A stretch of 28,210 nucleotides of DNA from DATDCV01 sp036524155 (GCA_036524155.1 DATDCV010000318.1:1-28210), one strand, 5' to 3'. Numbered from the stretch's first letter, positions 1-7,929 are shown. Numbers and translations: made by a program. The notes: generated by a model from the letters alone, not told the origin.

Positions 1-392
1 GCCGGCTCGCTCCAGTCGGAACCGCGGCCGCTTTCGTCCCAGACCCGGACTTTCCAATAGCAATCCTGTTCCGAGGCCAGGGGCTTGCCGTGGTATTTGA
101 GTTGAATCGATTGATCCGAGTCAATCCGGCCGCTATCCCAAAGGTCGCCTTGATTCCGGTCCAGCGTTCTGAGGCTGGTGGCCACGAGCACCTGGTACGC
201 CGTCTGACGCAGGCCACGCGTAGATGATTTATCCGGCTGCAGGTTCCAGCTCAGGCGGGGCCAGGGGGTATCGATACCCAGCGGGTTCTTCAGGTATTCG
301 CACCGGAGGTCAGTTGGATGCAGTGAGGCCGCAACAGCCCCAGCCACATTCAGCAGGAACGCAATTACCACCGTCGATCTGGCGAGGTTCAT
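1..392 (-). CDS. Alpha-L-rhamnosidase, GH78 family (N-terminal part, runs off the left edge)
   Basis: Translating the minus strand from the ATG at 390-392 gives an open frame of 130 codons to the window edge. It starts with a hydrophobic signal-peptide-like stretch (RSTVVIAFLLNVAGAVAAS) and continues with LRCEYLKNPLGIDTPWPRLSW, then QTAYQVLVATS and a late SGRIDSDQSI. This LxxEYLxNPLGID...PRLSW opening is characteristic of the N-terminal beta-sandwich of GH78 alpha-L-rhamnosidases, which remove terminal rhamnose from pectic rhamnogalacturonan and glycosides. The catalytic (alpha/alpha)6 domain lies outside the window. Its ATG overlaps the stop codon of the upstream beta-helix gene (ATGA, 389-392), so the two are probably translationally coupled. 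Family call is confident; substrate is inferred. Confidence 0.88.
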   Translation of the reverse strand, partial: MNLARSTVVIAFLLNVAGAVAASLHPTDLRCEYLKNPLGIDTPWPRLSWNLQPDKSSTRGLRQTAYQVLVATSLRTLDRNQGDLWDSGRIDSDQSIQLKYHGKPLASEQDCYWKVRVWDESGRGSDWSEP

Positions 393-2485
393 TTTGTCTT
401 TCGCGGGCCGACTTGGGTCAGGTCGATTGGCAGGAAGCCGAGTTTGAGAGCGGGCGAATTGGGTTGCAGCCGGAAATCATGCTCCGCCGGCGCCACGAAT
501 AGCGGGTCGGCGACCGCCGAATGCAGGTCGTGACCGCGTGCGCGCCACTGGTCCTGGCTCGCGCCGGCGAACTGGGTGTCCCCATTTTTCGCGCCCGGCC
601 GCGCGTCCCAATATATGTTCCGGTCCATTCGATACTGGTCGTTGGACCAGTTTCCGCCAAGCACGACGCCCTGGTCGAAATAAACGATATTGGTGACGAA
701 GGTAAAACTGAGGTGTGGCTCGGGGCGGGTGCGCTGGATTTGGTGATCCCTCGCGAAAGCGAAGACGTTGTTGCAGACCAGATTGGTCGCGCCGTAATGC
801 TGGTGAAAGCCACCGTGGGTGGTGCCGTACACGACGTTGCTGCGTGCCACGATGCTGCTGCTGCCTTCGTCGAAATAAATTCCCCAGCCGCCGTATTGCA
901 GGCCCGCGATATCGTGCCACAGATTATTATCGACGCGCGTGCCGGGCTGCATGCCCAGCGTGTAAATGCCGCCCATGTCGCTCAGGATCGGCCCGTCGCC
1001 GTCCGACTTTTTCCCAAGATGATGAATGTGGTTGAAAGCGACCAGGTTGTTTGTTGCCAGCGCCGGACCGTAGCCCCAGGTCCATCCGATCGAGATTCCC
1101 GTGTAAAAGAAATCGTGAATGATGTTGTGCGTGATCCGGTTGTTGGGCGATTGGCCAATCCAAACACCAATCGCGCTATGAAACATCTTTCCGCCGTCGT
1201 GGATTCGGCAATCGCTGATTTCGTTGTCGCCGGTTTGTTCGGCCGCGTTCCCGCGGATGGCCGTTTCGCCGATCTTCATCCCGCCGGCGCCCAGGCAGGA
1301 AAACTCGCAAGCCACGATGCGGTTCGAGGCGCAGCCCCGCGCCAGCTCCAGCCCGTAGGTGCCTGAATTCGAGAAACTGCAATGCTCGAACACGCAACGG
1401 CGCAGGCCCTGGCCCCAGACGGAGCCGGGAACGCCAATCGCCGCCTGGGCGAACCCGCCCACCTCGGCTTTTGGCGCGGGCTCGACCTCAGGTTTGCCCT
1501 TCCCGGAATCAAAACCCGATGGAAAACACCATTCGGTATGCGAGAACGTGAGGCCGCGGAGGGTGACACCTTCGATGAATTCGTTTTTGTCCGGATGGCC
1601 CTCGCCGCGAACCACCTGGGCGAGGACAGGAGCAATGGCCAGAATATCGCGCAACTTTTCGCCCGGGCGCGGCTGGTAATAAACAGTCCCGCGCGCGCGG
1701 TCCAAGGACCATTCACCGGGTTGGTCGAGTGCTTCGAGGGCGCCTTCGAGATAGTAAAGATCGCCCGGGGCAAGCTGGAAGACGGACCGCTTGCTGAAAC
1801 TTGCGATGCTCTCTTTCTCATCCACCGAGCGCACCGGCAGGCGCGACTCCGCCCACCGGTTCATGACGATGACCTCCGCGTCCGTAATGCCCGGCCAGTT
1901 CTTGAGCTCGCCTTCGGCAAATCGAAACCGCTCGTGGCCGGTGAACCAATCCTTCGTGCTGTCGGGCAGCGCCGTCACTTTTAAATAGCCGGTGTTCGGA
2001 TGCCGCGCGCGCACCGCGCGCTGCCCGTTGACCCACAGCTCGCGAAAGTTCCATTTGCCGTCTTTGGCCTGGGGAACATCCGCGGCCCACATCAGCCGGC
2101 CAGAAATCTTCGTCTCCTTCCAGCCGGAAATGAGGCGGCCGCCGCTGATCACTGGCCCTTCGTTACGGTACGCCGCCAGCGTTACGCCCGAGTCTTTGGG
2201 GGTCAGTATGATTGGCTCCGCAAGAAAGTAAGTGCCGCCTCGGATTTGGATTGTCGCCGCGCCGCTGGTCCGCCCTTTCGCGGCCGAGTCGCGGGCGGCC
2301 TGCAACGCGCGCGGAATGGACGCGAACGGCCCATCCGATTTTCGCCAGTTCGCCGCCGGCCGGCTGCCGGACCAGTGGTCGTTACCAGTGGGCGACACGT
2401 AGAACACTGGCGTCGGAGGATTGGCCGCGATCATGAGGTCGGGAAGGCTCAAAAGGGTTACGAATATCACAAGGAGGCGTTTCAT
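389..2485 (-). CDS. Secreted right-handed beta-helix protein, GH141-like
   Basis: A 698-residue protein. It opens with a signal peptide (MKRLLVIFVTLLSLPDLMIA, cleavage near residue 21) and then VFYVSPTGNDHWSGS at 27-41. IRGGTYFLAEPI at 81-92, GPVISGGRLISGW at 110-122 and FRELWVNGQRAVRARHPN at 147-164 follow. The C-terminal half has beta-helix rungs rich in N-x-I/V and H-x-I/H. This layout matches proteins of CAZy family GH141 (known activities include alpha-L-fucosidase and xylanase) and related pectate-lyase-fold enzymes. The frame stays open upstream to 2620, but that extension runs through repeat DNA and encodes arginine/leucine-rich filler, so I start at the ATG at 2483-2485, which begins the signal peptide. 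The stop overlaps the rhamnosidase start. Fold is confident; GH141 membership is moderate. Confidence 0.8.
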   Translation of the reverse strand: MKRLLVIFVTLLSLPDLMIAANPPTPVFYVSPTGNDHWSGSRPAANWRKSDGPFASIPRALQAARDSAAKGRTSGAATIQIRGGTYFLAEPIILTPKDSGVTLAAYRNEGPVISGGRLISGWKETKISGRLMWAADVPQAKDGKWNFRELWVNGQRAVRARHPNTGYLKVTALPDSTKDWFTGHERFRFAEGELKNWPGITDAEVIVMNRWAESRLPVRSVDEKESIASFSKRSVFQLAPGDLYYLEGALEALDQPGEWSLDRARGTVYYQPRPGEKLRDILAIAPVLAQVVRGEGHPDKNEFIEGVTLRGLTFSHTEWCFPSGFDSGKGKPEVEPAPKAEVGGFAQAAIGVPGSVWGQGLRRCVFEHCSFSNSGTYGLELARGCASNRIVACEFSCLGAGGMKIGETAIRGNAAEQTGDNEISDCRIHDGGKMFHSAIGVWIGQSPNNRITHNIIHDFFYTGISIGWTWGYGPALATNNLVAFNHIHHLGKKSDGDGPILSDMGGIYTLGMQPGTRVDNNLWHDIAGLQYGGWGIYFDEGSSSIVARSNVVYGTTHGGFHQHYGATNLVCNNVFAFARDHQIQRTRPEPHLSFTFVTNIVYFDQGVVLGGNWSNDQYRMDRNIYWDARPGAKNGDTQFAGASQDQWRARGHDLHSAVADPLFVAPAEHDFRLQPNSPALKLGFLPIDLTQVGPRKTK

Positions 2486-2550
2486 CGGCTTGAAGTGGTA
2501 CCGATTCTGGGTTCGCTGGTCAAACCTCGATCCGGAAAACCGGAAACACG

Positions 2551-2631
2551 TAGCCGCGAAAAGGCACAGAAGACGCAAAAGAGAGGAAGTGCTACGACCG
2601 GTCTTCCCCCTTTTGTGCACTCTGCGCCTTT
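2551..2631. repeat. Palindromic interspersed repeat, copy A (right arm degenerate)
   Basis: Starts (G)TAGCCGCGAAAAGGCACAG and matches copy B (2656-2745) at 56 of the first 60 positions in my hand alignment. Its right arm breaks down after TTTTGTGCACTCTGCGCC, so the closing GCGGCTA is absent. It lies 65 bp upstream of the beta-helix gene start, between that gene and the nuclease-fold gene. Translating through it gives the lysine/arginine-rich strings (AAKRHRRRKRE) typical of false reading frames over this kind of repeat. Confidence 0.8.
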
Positions 2632-2655
2632 CAGATCAAAACAGAAGCGAAGGTC

Positions 2656-2745
2656 TAGCCGCGAAAAGGCACAGAAGACGCAAAAGAGAGGGAGTGCTAC
2701 GACTCGTCTTCCCTCCTTTGCGCCTTTTGCGCCTCTTTGCGGCTA
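2656..2745. repeat. Palindromic interspersed repeat, copy B (full length, 90 bp)
   Basis: Left arm begins TAGCCGCGAAAAGGCACAGA and the right arm ends GCGCCTCTTTGCGGCTA. The reverse complement of the right arm reads TAGCCGCAAAGAGGCGCAAA, so the arms pair over about 30 bp with mostly transition mismatches. The loop around AGTGCTACGACTCGTC is conserved with copy A. The element is in direct orientation with copy A, 24 bp away. The remaining 100 bp before the next gene hold only a short doublet (GTGAACCCAGTTAACCCA, 2809-2826). Confidence 0.85.
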
Positions 2746-2846
2746 CATTCTTTCCGACCAAGCGGGGCTTGCGTGTGTCGTGATGCCGGAGTACAAAAGT
2801 CCCCAGCTAGTGAACCCAGTTAACCCACTTCCTATCGAATCGCAAA

Positions 2847-3251
2847 ATGTACACACCTTTGCAGGATATCATGAAGCTCTGTGACCTCGTTCGGGAGACG
2901 GGCTTCGCTATTCATCGTTATCACCGGCATGGACATCTGGAGAAGGTCTATGAGAACGCGCTCGCCCATCGTTTGGGTAAGTTGGGTCTGGCGGTGAAGC
3001 AACAATTTCCCCTGAAGGTTTACGACGAGGACGGCACGCTCCTTGGTGATTATAACGCCGATCTTTTCGTCGAAGACCGGCTGATTGTCGAGTTGAAGGC
3101 GGTCCGGACCTTGGCGGATGAGCACGTCGCTCAGTTGCTAGGCTATCTTCGCGCCTCCAGAATCGAGCATGGCCTCCTTATCAACTTTGGGGCGCCGAGG
3201 TTTCAGATTAAGAAATATGCCCTGAGTTGCCCGCCCGACACCGATTGTTAA
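2847..3251 (+). CDS. GxxExxY family protein, PD-(D/E)XK nuclease fold
   Basis: A 134-residue protein of the GxxExxY family. The naming motif is visible as GHLEKVY (G29, E32, Y35), preceded by DLVRETGFAIHRYHRHG. The nuclease-superfamily signature follows: D72 in GDYNADLF and the E82-x-K84 pair in LIVELKAV, then LADEHVAQLLGYLRAS and a closing LLINFGAPRFQIKKYAL. Family length is usually about 120-135, so this looks complete with all core residues. Function is not established; the fold suggests a metal-dependent DNA- or RNA-cleaving enzyme. It is the only plus-strand gene inside an otherwise minus-strand block. It is bracketed by palindromic repeats, and its TAA stop forms the first bases of repeat copy C. 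No clear Shine-Dalgarno sequence. Family is confident; role is unknown. Confidence 0.9.
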   Translation: MYTPLQDIMKLCDLVRETGFAIHRYHRHGHLEKVYENALAHRLGKLGLAVKQQFPLKVYDEDGTLLGDYNADLFVEDRLIVELKAVRTLADEHVAQLLGYLRASRIEHGLLINFGAPRFQIKKYALSCPPDTDC

Positions 3252-3320
3252 ACCGCACAAAGGAGGACCAGTTCCGACCGGCCTTTCCCCTTTTGCGTTT
3301 TTTGCGCCTCTTTGCGGCTA
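3249..3320. repeat. Palindromic interspersed repeat, copy C (left arm internally deleted)
   Basis: The right half (CCGACCGGCCTTTCCCCTTT then TTTGCGCCTCTTTGCGGCTA) aligns with copy B. The left arm is short, TAAACCGCACAAAGGAGG, as if about 18 nt were lost between CCGC and CAAAGGAGG. Its first bases are the stop codon of the nuclease-fold gene. Its right end lies 6 bp from the stop codon of the convergent beta-helix gene. Confidence 0.78.
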
Positions 3321-3326
3321 CTGCTC

Positions 3327-4613
3327 CTACTGTTCCGCGTTGTTGGTAATAATGACCGCGCGGGGGCTGGCGTTCGTGACCTGGAGTTTGCCGCTGATAA
3401 TGTTCTCTGAAATCACCGCCCGGCGGACGGCTTCGCCCAATTCGATCTGCGGCTTGTTTTGATGAAACTCGCACGCGCGAACCAGCACCGTGCCGTCGGC
3501 CACCTGCAAAGCCGCTCGCTTTTCGTTCTTGCTGTCCCACTGCATGAAGATGCAGTCGCTGAACCCCACGATCCCGCGGCCGGCGAGCTTCGCGATCTGG
3601 TTGCACGGCCCCCAGAACGCGCAGTTGACGAATCGCACACTGCCGGTATTGCCCTTCTCGACCCGGATCATTGTCGGGTCCGGCCCATGAAACGAAACAA
3701 ATTCGCCGTTGGAAATCAGAAGGCCCATCGGGGCGCAGTTGTCAACCACCAGTGCCGTGAAACAATCATCGGCGCCGATGCCCAGGAAGTTGCCGTTGCA
3801 CACGCCGGCTTTGCTCTGAATGAACCGATACCCGACGTTGTAGCCGAAACAGAAAGTGTTAAACATGTATTGCCAATCGCTGCGGCCGATGATGAACGCT
3901 TCGCCGTTCGTCTGCTGCCAGGCGAACAGCTTTGGTTTGAGACTCCACCAGGGATTGAAATGCACGTTCTCAATGCGGCCAATATCGTAGATGGAATCGA
4001 CGTAAACGCCGCGGCGAAGCGGTTGGCCCTGGACATCGCGGATGAGGTGGCGCTCGTTGCGTGAGGCGTCGATGCCGTTATACGGGTTCAGCAACTCGAC
4101 CGCGAGCACCGCGGGGTTCTTGCCGCGCATCGCAATTGCATAAGGATAAGCAGCCGGCTCTTCGGCGGGATCCTGATCCGGATAATACAGCACCACACCT
4201 TTGAGCGTGCAGTTGTTATTGAGCGTGATGAACGGCGGGCCATCCTCTTTTCCACGGCTTTCGGTGACGAGGAAGGTTGTCCCGTCGTCAGTTGGTTTGG
4301 GCAGGCCGCGGTCCCTGATGCCGTTGTGCGCCGGCACCGACTCCCAAACGCCCTTCAAGGTGACAGCGCTCGGGATGTTGAGGTGGCCGGAGAAAAAGTA
4401 GTTGCCCCGCGGGGCATAAACGACGCCACCTCCCGCCTGGGCCACAGTGTCGAGCGCCTTCTGAAAAGCGGCGGTGTCATCTGTCTTGCCATCCCCTTGG
4501 GCCCCAAAATCGCGGACGGAATGGACATCCGGCTGGTCTGCTGCGGGCGTGGCAGCCGGCGCAGCAATAAGGGCGGCGATGACGGCCGAGCCGAAAATAA
4601 TGGATTTTTGCAT
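3327..4613 (-). CDS. Secreted pectate-lyase-superfamily (GH28/Pectate_lyase_3-like) beta-helix protein
   Basis: A 428-residue protein with a signal peptide (MQKSIIFGSAVIAALIAAPA, cleavage around residue 24). The diagnostic entry motif of pectate-lyase-3/polygalacturonase-type beta-helices follows: VRDFGAQGDGKTDDTAAFQKAL at about 33-54, then GGGVVYAPRGNYFFSGHLNI at 61-80. The remainder is rung-like sequence (ITLNNNCTLKGVVL, NVHFNPWW, VDNCAPMGLLISNGEF). Such proteins are secreted and act on or bind pectic or other uronic-acid polysaccharides; I cannot assign a catalytic triad from sequence alone. The start codon is 2 bp from the stop of the upstream GH2 gene, so the two are almost certainly one operon. 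Beta-helix fold is confident; enzymatic activity is inferred. Confidence 0.85.
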   Translation of the reverse strand: MQKSIIFGSAVIAALIAAPAATPAADQPDVHSVRDFGAQGDGKTDDTAAFQKALDTVAQAGGGVVYAPRGNYFFSGHLNIPSAVTLKGVWESVPAHNGIRDRGLPKPTDDGTTFLVTESRGKEDGPPFITLNNNCTLKGVVLYYPDQDPAEEPAAYPYAIAMRGKNPAVLAVELLNPYNGIDASRNERHLIRDVQGQPLRRGVYVDSIYDIGRIENVHFNPWWSLKPKLFAWQQTNGEAFIIGRSDWQYMFNTFCFGYNVGYRFIQSKAGVCNGNFLGIGADDCFTALVVDNCAPMGLLISNGEFVSFHGPDPTMIRVEKGNTGSVRFVNCAFWGPCNQIAKLAGRGIVGFSDCIFMQWDSKNEKRAALQVADGTVLVRACEFHQNKPQIELGEAVRRAVISENIISGKLQVTNASPRAVIITNNAEQ

Positions 4614-4615
4614 AA

Positions 4616-6892
4616 CTACTTTCCCGGCGGGTTTTCGATCTTCACGAGCCCGGCGTCAATGTACTGCCCGCCAGCGGTTTGATGGCAATGAATCGCCATC
4701 ACGTTACCCGCCGGTTTCAACCCCGCCTTGGCCTCAGGACTCAGGTCATATTGCTCATAATCCGTGGTATAACCGGGCGCTTGCGCGGCTCGGACTCCGT
4801 TGAAGTAGACCTCGGCGTCTTCGTCATGGTGCATCAGCAGACGGAGGCTTCCGGTTTTCGGATTCGGGAGCGCAAACTCCCGGCGCAGCCAGATGTCGCC
4901 GGAACTCCAGTCCGTCCGAACGATCGCTCCGGGAGTGCCGCGGGTTCCAAAGCCTCCAATGCCCTGCTTCCAGCCGCTGGTGTCGAAACCCGGCTGGTTC
5001 CAGTCGGACGCCGGTTTATCGAGCGTAAACCGCCAGCTTACCCGTTCCGTTTGAGCGCTGGGCACCACTTCCGTGATTCTGGGCCGGGGCGGGAATTTCC
5101 CGCCGTTGGCGGCAGCGATGCGTTTCAGCTCCATTTTGACCAGGTCGCGGTCATAGGTCATCAAGCCGTTGACTTCCACCTCGACGTCTGTGGTCTGGGT
5201 GTAGACTGCGGCGGAAAGACCTTTCTCATCAATCAGGGGGAATAGTTTGGCGATAAGGTCCACGTAGGCCGTGGTAAGCGCGTTTGTCTCAGTAAAACTC
5301 CTGTAACCCCAGTTCTTCTCCGACTGCCACGTGTGGCCGCGCACCGGCAGGCCCAGTCCGCCGAACTCGCCCAGCACCACGGCGCGCTTCTCTTCCGGTT
5401 CGGGCGAGCCCGGCCCCGGATATTTGTGCATGTCGTTGACATCTCCTACGCCCCGGTCTGTCCACCCGCTCGCATCATCCACCAGGCGCGAGGGATCCAG
5501 TTTCCTGACCATCTCGACGATGCGCGGAGTGTCCCACTGGCCCCAACCCTCGTTGTAGGGAACCCACATCACAATGCACGGATGGTTGCCCCGCCCCTGG
5601 ACCAAGGCAGTGAGTTCCTGCTCGAACTGCCTGGCCGACTCCGGCGAACGAGTGATGTCGGGGTCCCGCCCACCGATGTATTTGTCGCCGCTCGGCATGT
5701 CCTGCCACACCAGCAGGCCAAGCTTGTCGCACCAGTAATACCAGCGCTCCGGCTCGATCTTTACATGCTTGCGCGCCATGTTGAACCCGAGCTTCCTGGT
5801 CATTTCGATGTCGTAGCGCAACGCCTCGTCCGTCGGCGCGGTGTAGAGGCCGTCCGGCCAGAAACCCTGGTCCAGCGGGCCAAGCTGAAAGTAGGGTTTG
5901 TTGTTCAACATCATGCGCGTGAACGCTTTCATATCCTTGCCCAGTGAGATCTTTCGCATGCCGAAATAACTCTCCACCCGGTCCACCGTGCGGCTGCCGA
6001 CCTTCAATGAGGCGGTCAACTGATACAGGTGCGGAGTCTCAGGAGACCAGAGTTTCGGCTTGGGCACCGAGACCCTAACGGGGTCGACGGCGCGCCCATT
6101 GGCGCTGCCCACTCGGCTGAAGCCGTCGCGGACCGTCACTTCCAGTCGGTATTCCCCCAGCGGGCGGGGAATCGAGGCCGCCACTGCCACCGCCTCGCCG
6201 TCGATGTCCGGTGTAATCTTCAGCCCGCTGATGTGCGCGGCGCTGACGGGTTCCAGCCACACCGTTTGCCAGATGCCGCTCGTCGGGGTGTACCAGATGC
6301 CGCCGGGCCCGCGCACCTGCTTGCCTCGCGGTTGTGTTCCGGCATCTGTCGGGTCCCATACGGCGACCACTAATTCGTTCGGGTCGAACGGATGCAACGA
6401 GTCGGTGATGTCGAAGCTGAAGCCGTCATACCCGCCGCGGTGCTCGCCCATCTCCTTGCCATTGACGTACACCTTGGCCTCGAAATCGACCGCGCCGAAA
6501 TGCAGCAGCACTCGCTTTCCCCACCAACCGCGTGGCAGCTCGAACGTGCGACGGTACCAGAGCCGTTCGTTTTCGCTCACCGCTTTCTTCACACCGGACA
6601 ACGCCGACTCAACCGGGAACGGGACAAGAATTTGCGTCTGAAATTCCGTGGGCCTGGGGGCGTCCTTGGCGGCAATCGCCAGGCGCCACAGGCCGTTCAG
6701 GTTCAGCCAGTCCTTGCGGACCATTTGTGGCCGGGGATATTCGGGCAAAGCCTTCTCCGGCGAAACATCCTTCGCCCAGCGCGTCTTCAACGGTCCCTCC
6801 GCCGCCTGCCATCCGGCTCCGGGAACCCGCGGAACACACAAAAACAACCCGCCGAGCAGCAGCCACCATAGTTTGATTTGGTTTCGATTCAT
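4616..6892 (-). CDS. Secreted glycoside hydrolase family 2 enzyme (beta-galactosidase/beta-glucuronidase-like)
   Basis: A 758-residue protein. The N-terminal signal segment (LWWLLLGGLFLCVPRVPGA) is followed by the GH2 sugar-binding domain (WLNLNGLWRLAI at 62-73, LWYRRTFELP at 111-120, FGAVDFEAKVYVNGKEMGEHRGGYDGFSFDIT at 132-163). An immunoglobulin-like domain and the TIM barrel come next. In the barrel WVPYNEGWGQWD carries the likely acid/base E448 and VVLGEFGGLGL the likely nucleophile E509. Residues after about 600 form an extra beta-sandwich containing HHDEDAEVYFNGV. The arrangement is that of exo-acting GH2 enzymes that trim beta-linked galactose, glucuronate or similar from side chains. 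Heads the minus-strand cluster. Promoter not resolved; the intergenic region upstream carries a MITE-like element ending 56 bp from the start codon. Confidence 0.88.
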   Translation of the reverse strand: MNRNQIKLWWLLLGGLFLCVPRVPGAGWQAAEGPLKTRWAKDVSPEKALPEYPRPQMVRKDWLNLNGLWRLAIAAKDAPRPTEFQTQILVPFPVESALSGVKKAVSENERLWYRRTFELPRGWWGKRVLLHFGAVDFEAKVYVNGKEMGEHRGGYDGFSFDITDSLHPFDPNELVVAVWDPTDAGTQPRGKQVRGPGGIWYTPTSGIWQTVWLEPVSAAHISGLKITPDIDGEAVAVAASIPRPLGEYRLEVTVRDGFSRVGSANGRAVDPVRVSVPKPKLWSPETPHLYQLTASLKVGSRTVDRVESYFGMRKISLGKDMKAFTRMMLNNKPYFQLGPLDQGFWPDGLYTAPTDEALRYDIEMTRKLGFNMARKHVKIEPERWYYWCDKLGLLVWQDMPSGDKYIGGRDPDITRSPESARQFEQELTALVQGRGNHPCIVMWVPYNEGWGQWDTPRIVEMVRKLDPSRLVDDASGWTDRGVGDVNDMHKYPGPGSPEPEEKRAVVLGEFGGLGLPVRGHTWQSEKNWGYRSFTETNALTTAYVDLIAKLFPLIDEKGLSAAVYTQTTDVEVEVNGLMTYDRDLVKMELKRIAAANGGKFPPRPRITEVVPSAQTERVSWRFTLDKPASDWNQPGFDTSGWKQGIGGFGTRGTPGAIVRTDWSSGDIWLRREFALPNPKTGSLRLLMHHDEDAEVYFNGVRAAQAPGYTTDYEQYDLSPEAKAGLKPAGNVMAIHCHQTAGGQYIDAGLVKIENPPGK

Positions 6893-6947
6893 AAGTTCAG
6901 CGTGTGAATGAGACAGGAAAATTGAGCATATGAAAATAAGATTTTCG

Positions 6948-7058
6948 GTATCGCCTCAGTCTTGGGTCGGAGCGCCGATTTCTAATCGGCTTAAGCGAGC
7001 CGACGGCGGACGGTAAGCCGAGTGCAACTCGGCGCTCCGACCCAAGACCGAGGGGTAC
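6948..7058. mobile_element. MITE-like palindromic element with 8-bp target duplication, copy 1
   Basis: A 111-bp non-coding element starting GTATCGCCTCAGTCTTGGG and ending CCCAAGACCGAGGGGTAC. The arms are near-perfect inverted repeats, with a 20-bp perfect core GTCTTGGGTCGGAGCGCCGA and a nested pair ATCGGCTTA/TAAGCCGAG. The element is flanked exactly by the direct repeat GATTTTCG (6940-6947 and 7059-7066), as expected for an 8-bp target-site duplication. It sits in the divergent region between the GH2 gene and a pseudopilin gene. A second copy is at 23927-24038. Confidence 0.85.
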
Positions 7059-7146
7059 GATTTTCGACGATCCGGGATTGCGTAGCCGATTCGATTGTGG
7101 TTTATTTCCTCTGATATCCTTCACAACTACAGGTTTTCGAGGCCTT

Positions 7147-7905
7147 ATGAAAACGAACGTGAAGACACCTACCCGATCCCCGGCCCACGGACACACTCGT
7201 GGCGGCTTTACTCTCATCGAACTGCTCGTCGTCATCGCGATCATCGCCATTCTGGCCGCCATGCTGCTGCCAGCCCTCGCCAAGGCGAAGGACAAGGCGG
7301 TGCGGAGCCAGTGCCAGAACAACGTCAAACAAATCGACCTGGCCATTCACATGTACGCGGTCGATTCCCGCGATTTTCTGCCTGAGCCGAATTGGAACCA
7401 GCCTTGGGTCGTGGCGGGCTGGCTTTATGATGCCAGGCCGGGGTCTCCACCGGACCCGACCAAACCTCCCTACAACACTGACCTTCGCTCCGCCTACCAG
7501 AGTGGGCTGCTTTGGGATTATGTCAGGCACTACGCGGTTTACCGCTGTCCCCTGGACCGCACGAACACGATGGCCTGGCGGAACCGAGCGCAGAAGCTTT
7601 CCAGTTATCTCGTTAACGGGGCTGTGTGCGGATTCGGGAGGATTTCACCCAGTTCCTACAAGGCCGCTCAGTTCCGCGCCGATGCGGTTATTTTTTGGCA
7701 AGCCCTCGAGACCAATCCCGGTGACTTTAACGATGGCTCGAGCAGCCCCGACGAAGGGATTACCAAACTGCATTCGTTGGGCACCACCGTTGGGGTTGTG
7801 GATGGCCATGTCGAGTACTTCAAGACGCTGAAGTTTTACGAACTGGTAAATGCTCCCGGAAAGAACCGGCTTTGGTGCAACCCGGGCACGCCCGATGGCC
7901 GCTAG
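7147..7905 (+). CDS. Prepilin-type N-terminal methylation protein with H-X9-DG motif (pseudopilin)
   Basis: A 252-residue type II secretion/type IV pilin-like protein. The prepilin peptidase site and hydrophobic helix are obvious: GGFTLIELLVVIAIIAILAA then MLLPALAKAK, with E+5 present. The C-terminus contains HSLGTTVGVVDGHVEYFK, which matches the prepilin-associated H-X9-DG signature exactly. Many paralogs of this class occur in Verrucomicrobiota and Planctomycetota genomes, and their individual substrates are unknown. The frame is open back to 7078, but I chose the ATG at 7147 because the leader then has normal length and a GAGG lies 4 nt upstream. The next gene, a lipoprotein, begins 24 bp downstream on the same strand. 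Confidence 0.9.
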   Translation: MKTNVKTPTRSPAHGHTRGGFTLIELLVVIAIIAILAAMLLPALAKAKDKAVRSQCQNNVKQIDLAIHMYAVDSRDFLPEPNWNQPWVVAGWLYDARPGSPPDPTKPPYNTDLRSAYQSGLLWDYVRHYAVYRCPLDRTNTMAWRNRAQKLSSYLVNGAVCGFGRISPSSYKAAQFRADAVIFWQALETNPGDFNDGSSSPDEGITKLHSLGTTVGVVDGHVEYFKTLKFYELVNAPGKNRLWCNPGTPDGR

Positions 7906-7929
7906 TTCGGCGTTTCAACCCGCGCCGAT

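Noticed and set aside
2486..2620. N-terminal extension of the GH141-like protein
   Set aside because: The extra 45 residues are read from repeat copy A and its flank, while a proper signal peptide begins at the ATG at 2483-2485.
2000..2884. A 294-codon plus-strand frame crossing the beta-helix gene start and the palindromes
   Set aside because: It is antisense to the signal peptide and first rungs of the beta-helix gene, then reads repeat DNA (REKAQKTQKRGSA twice), so the length is an artefact.
2550..3321. Target-site duplication around the nuclease-palindrome module
   Set aside because: Eight bases before GTAGCC (GGAAACAC) do not match those after the final GGCTAC (TGCTCCTA), so insertion by the same mechanism as the MITE-like elements is not shown.
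6897..7346. A minus-strand frame of 149 codons, and a similar one at 23858-24091
   Set aside because: Both translate the palindromic element into the same string (LKPIRNRRSDPRLRRYR). The shared sequence is the mobile element, not a protein.
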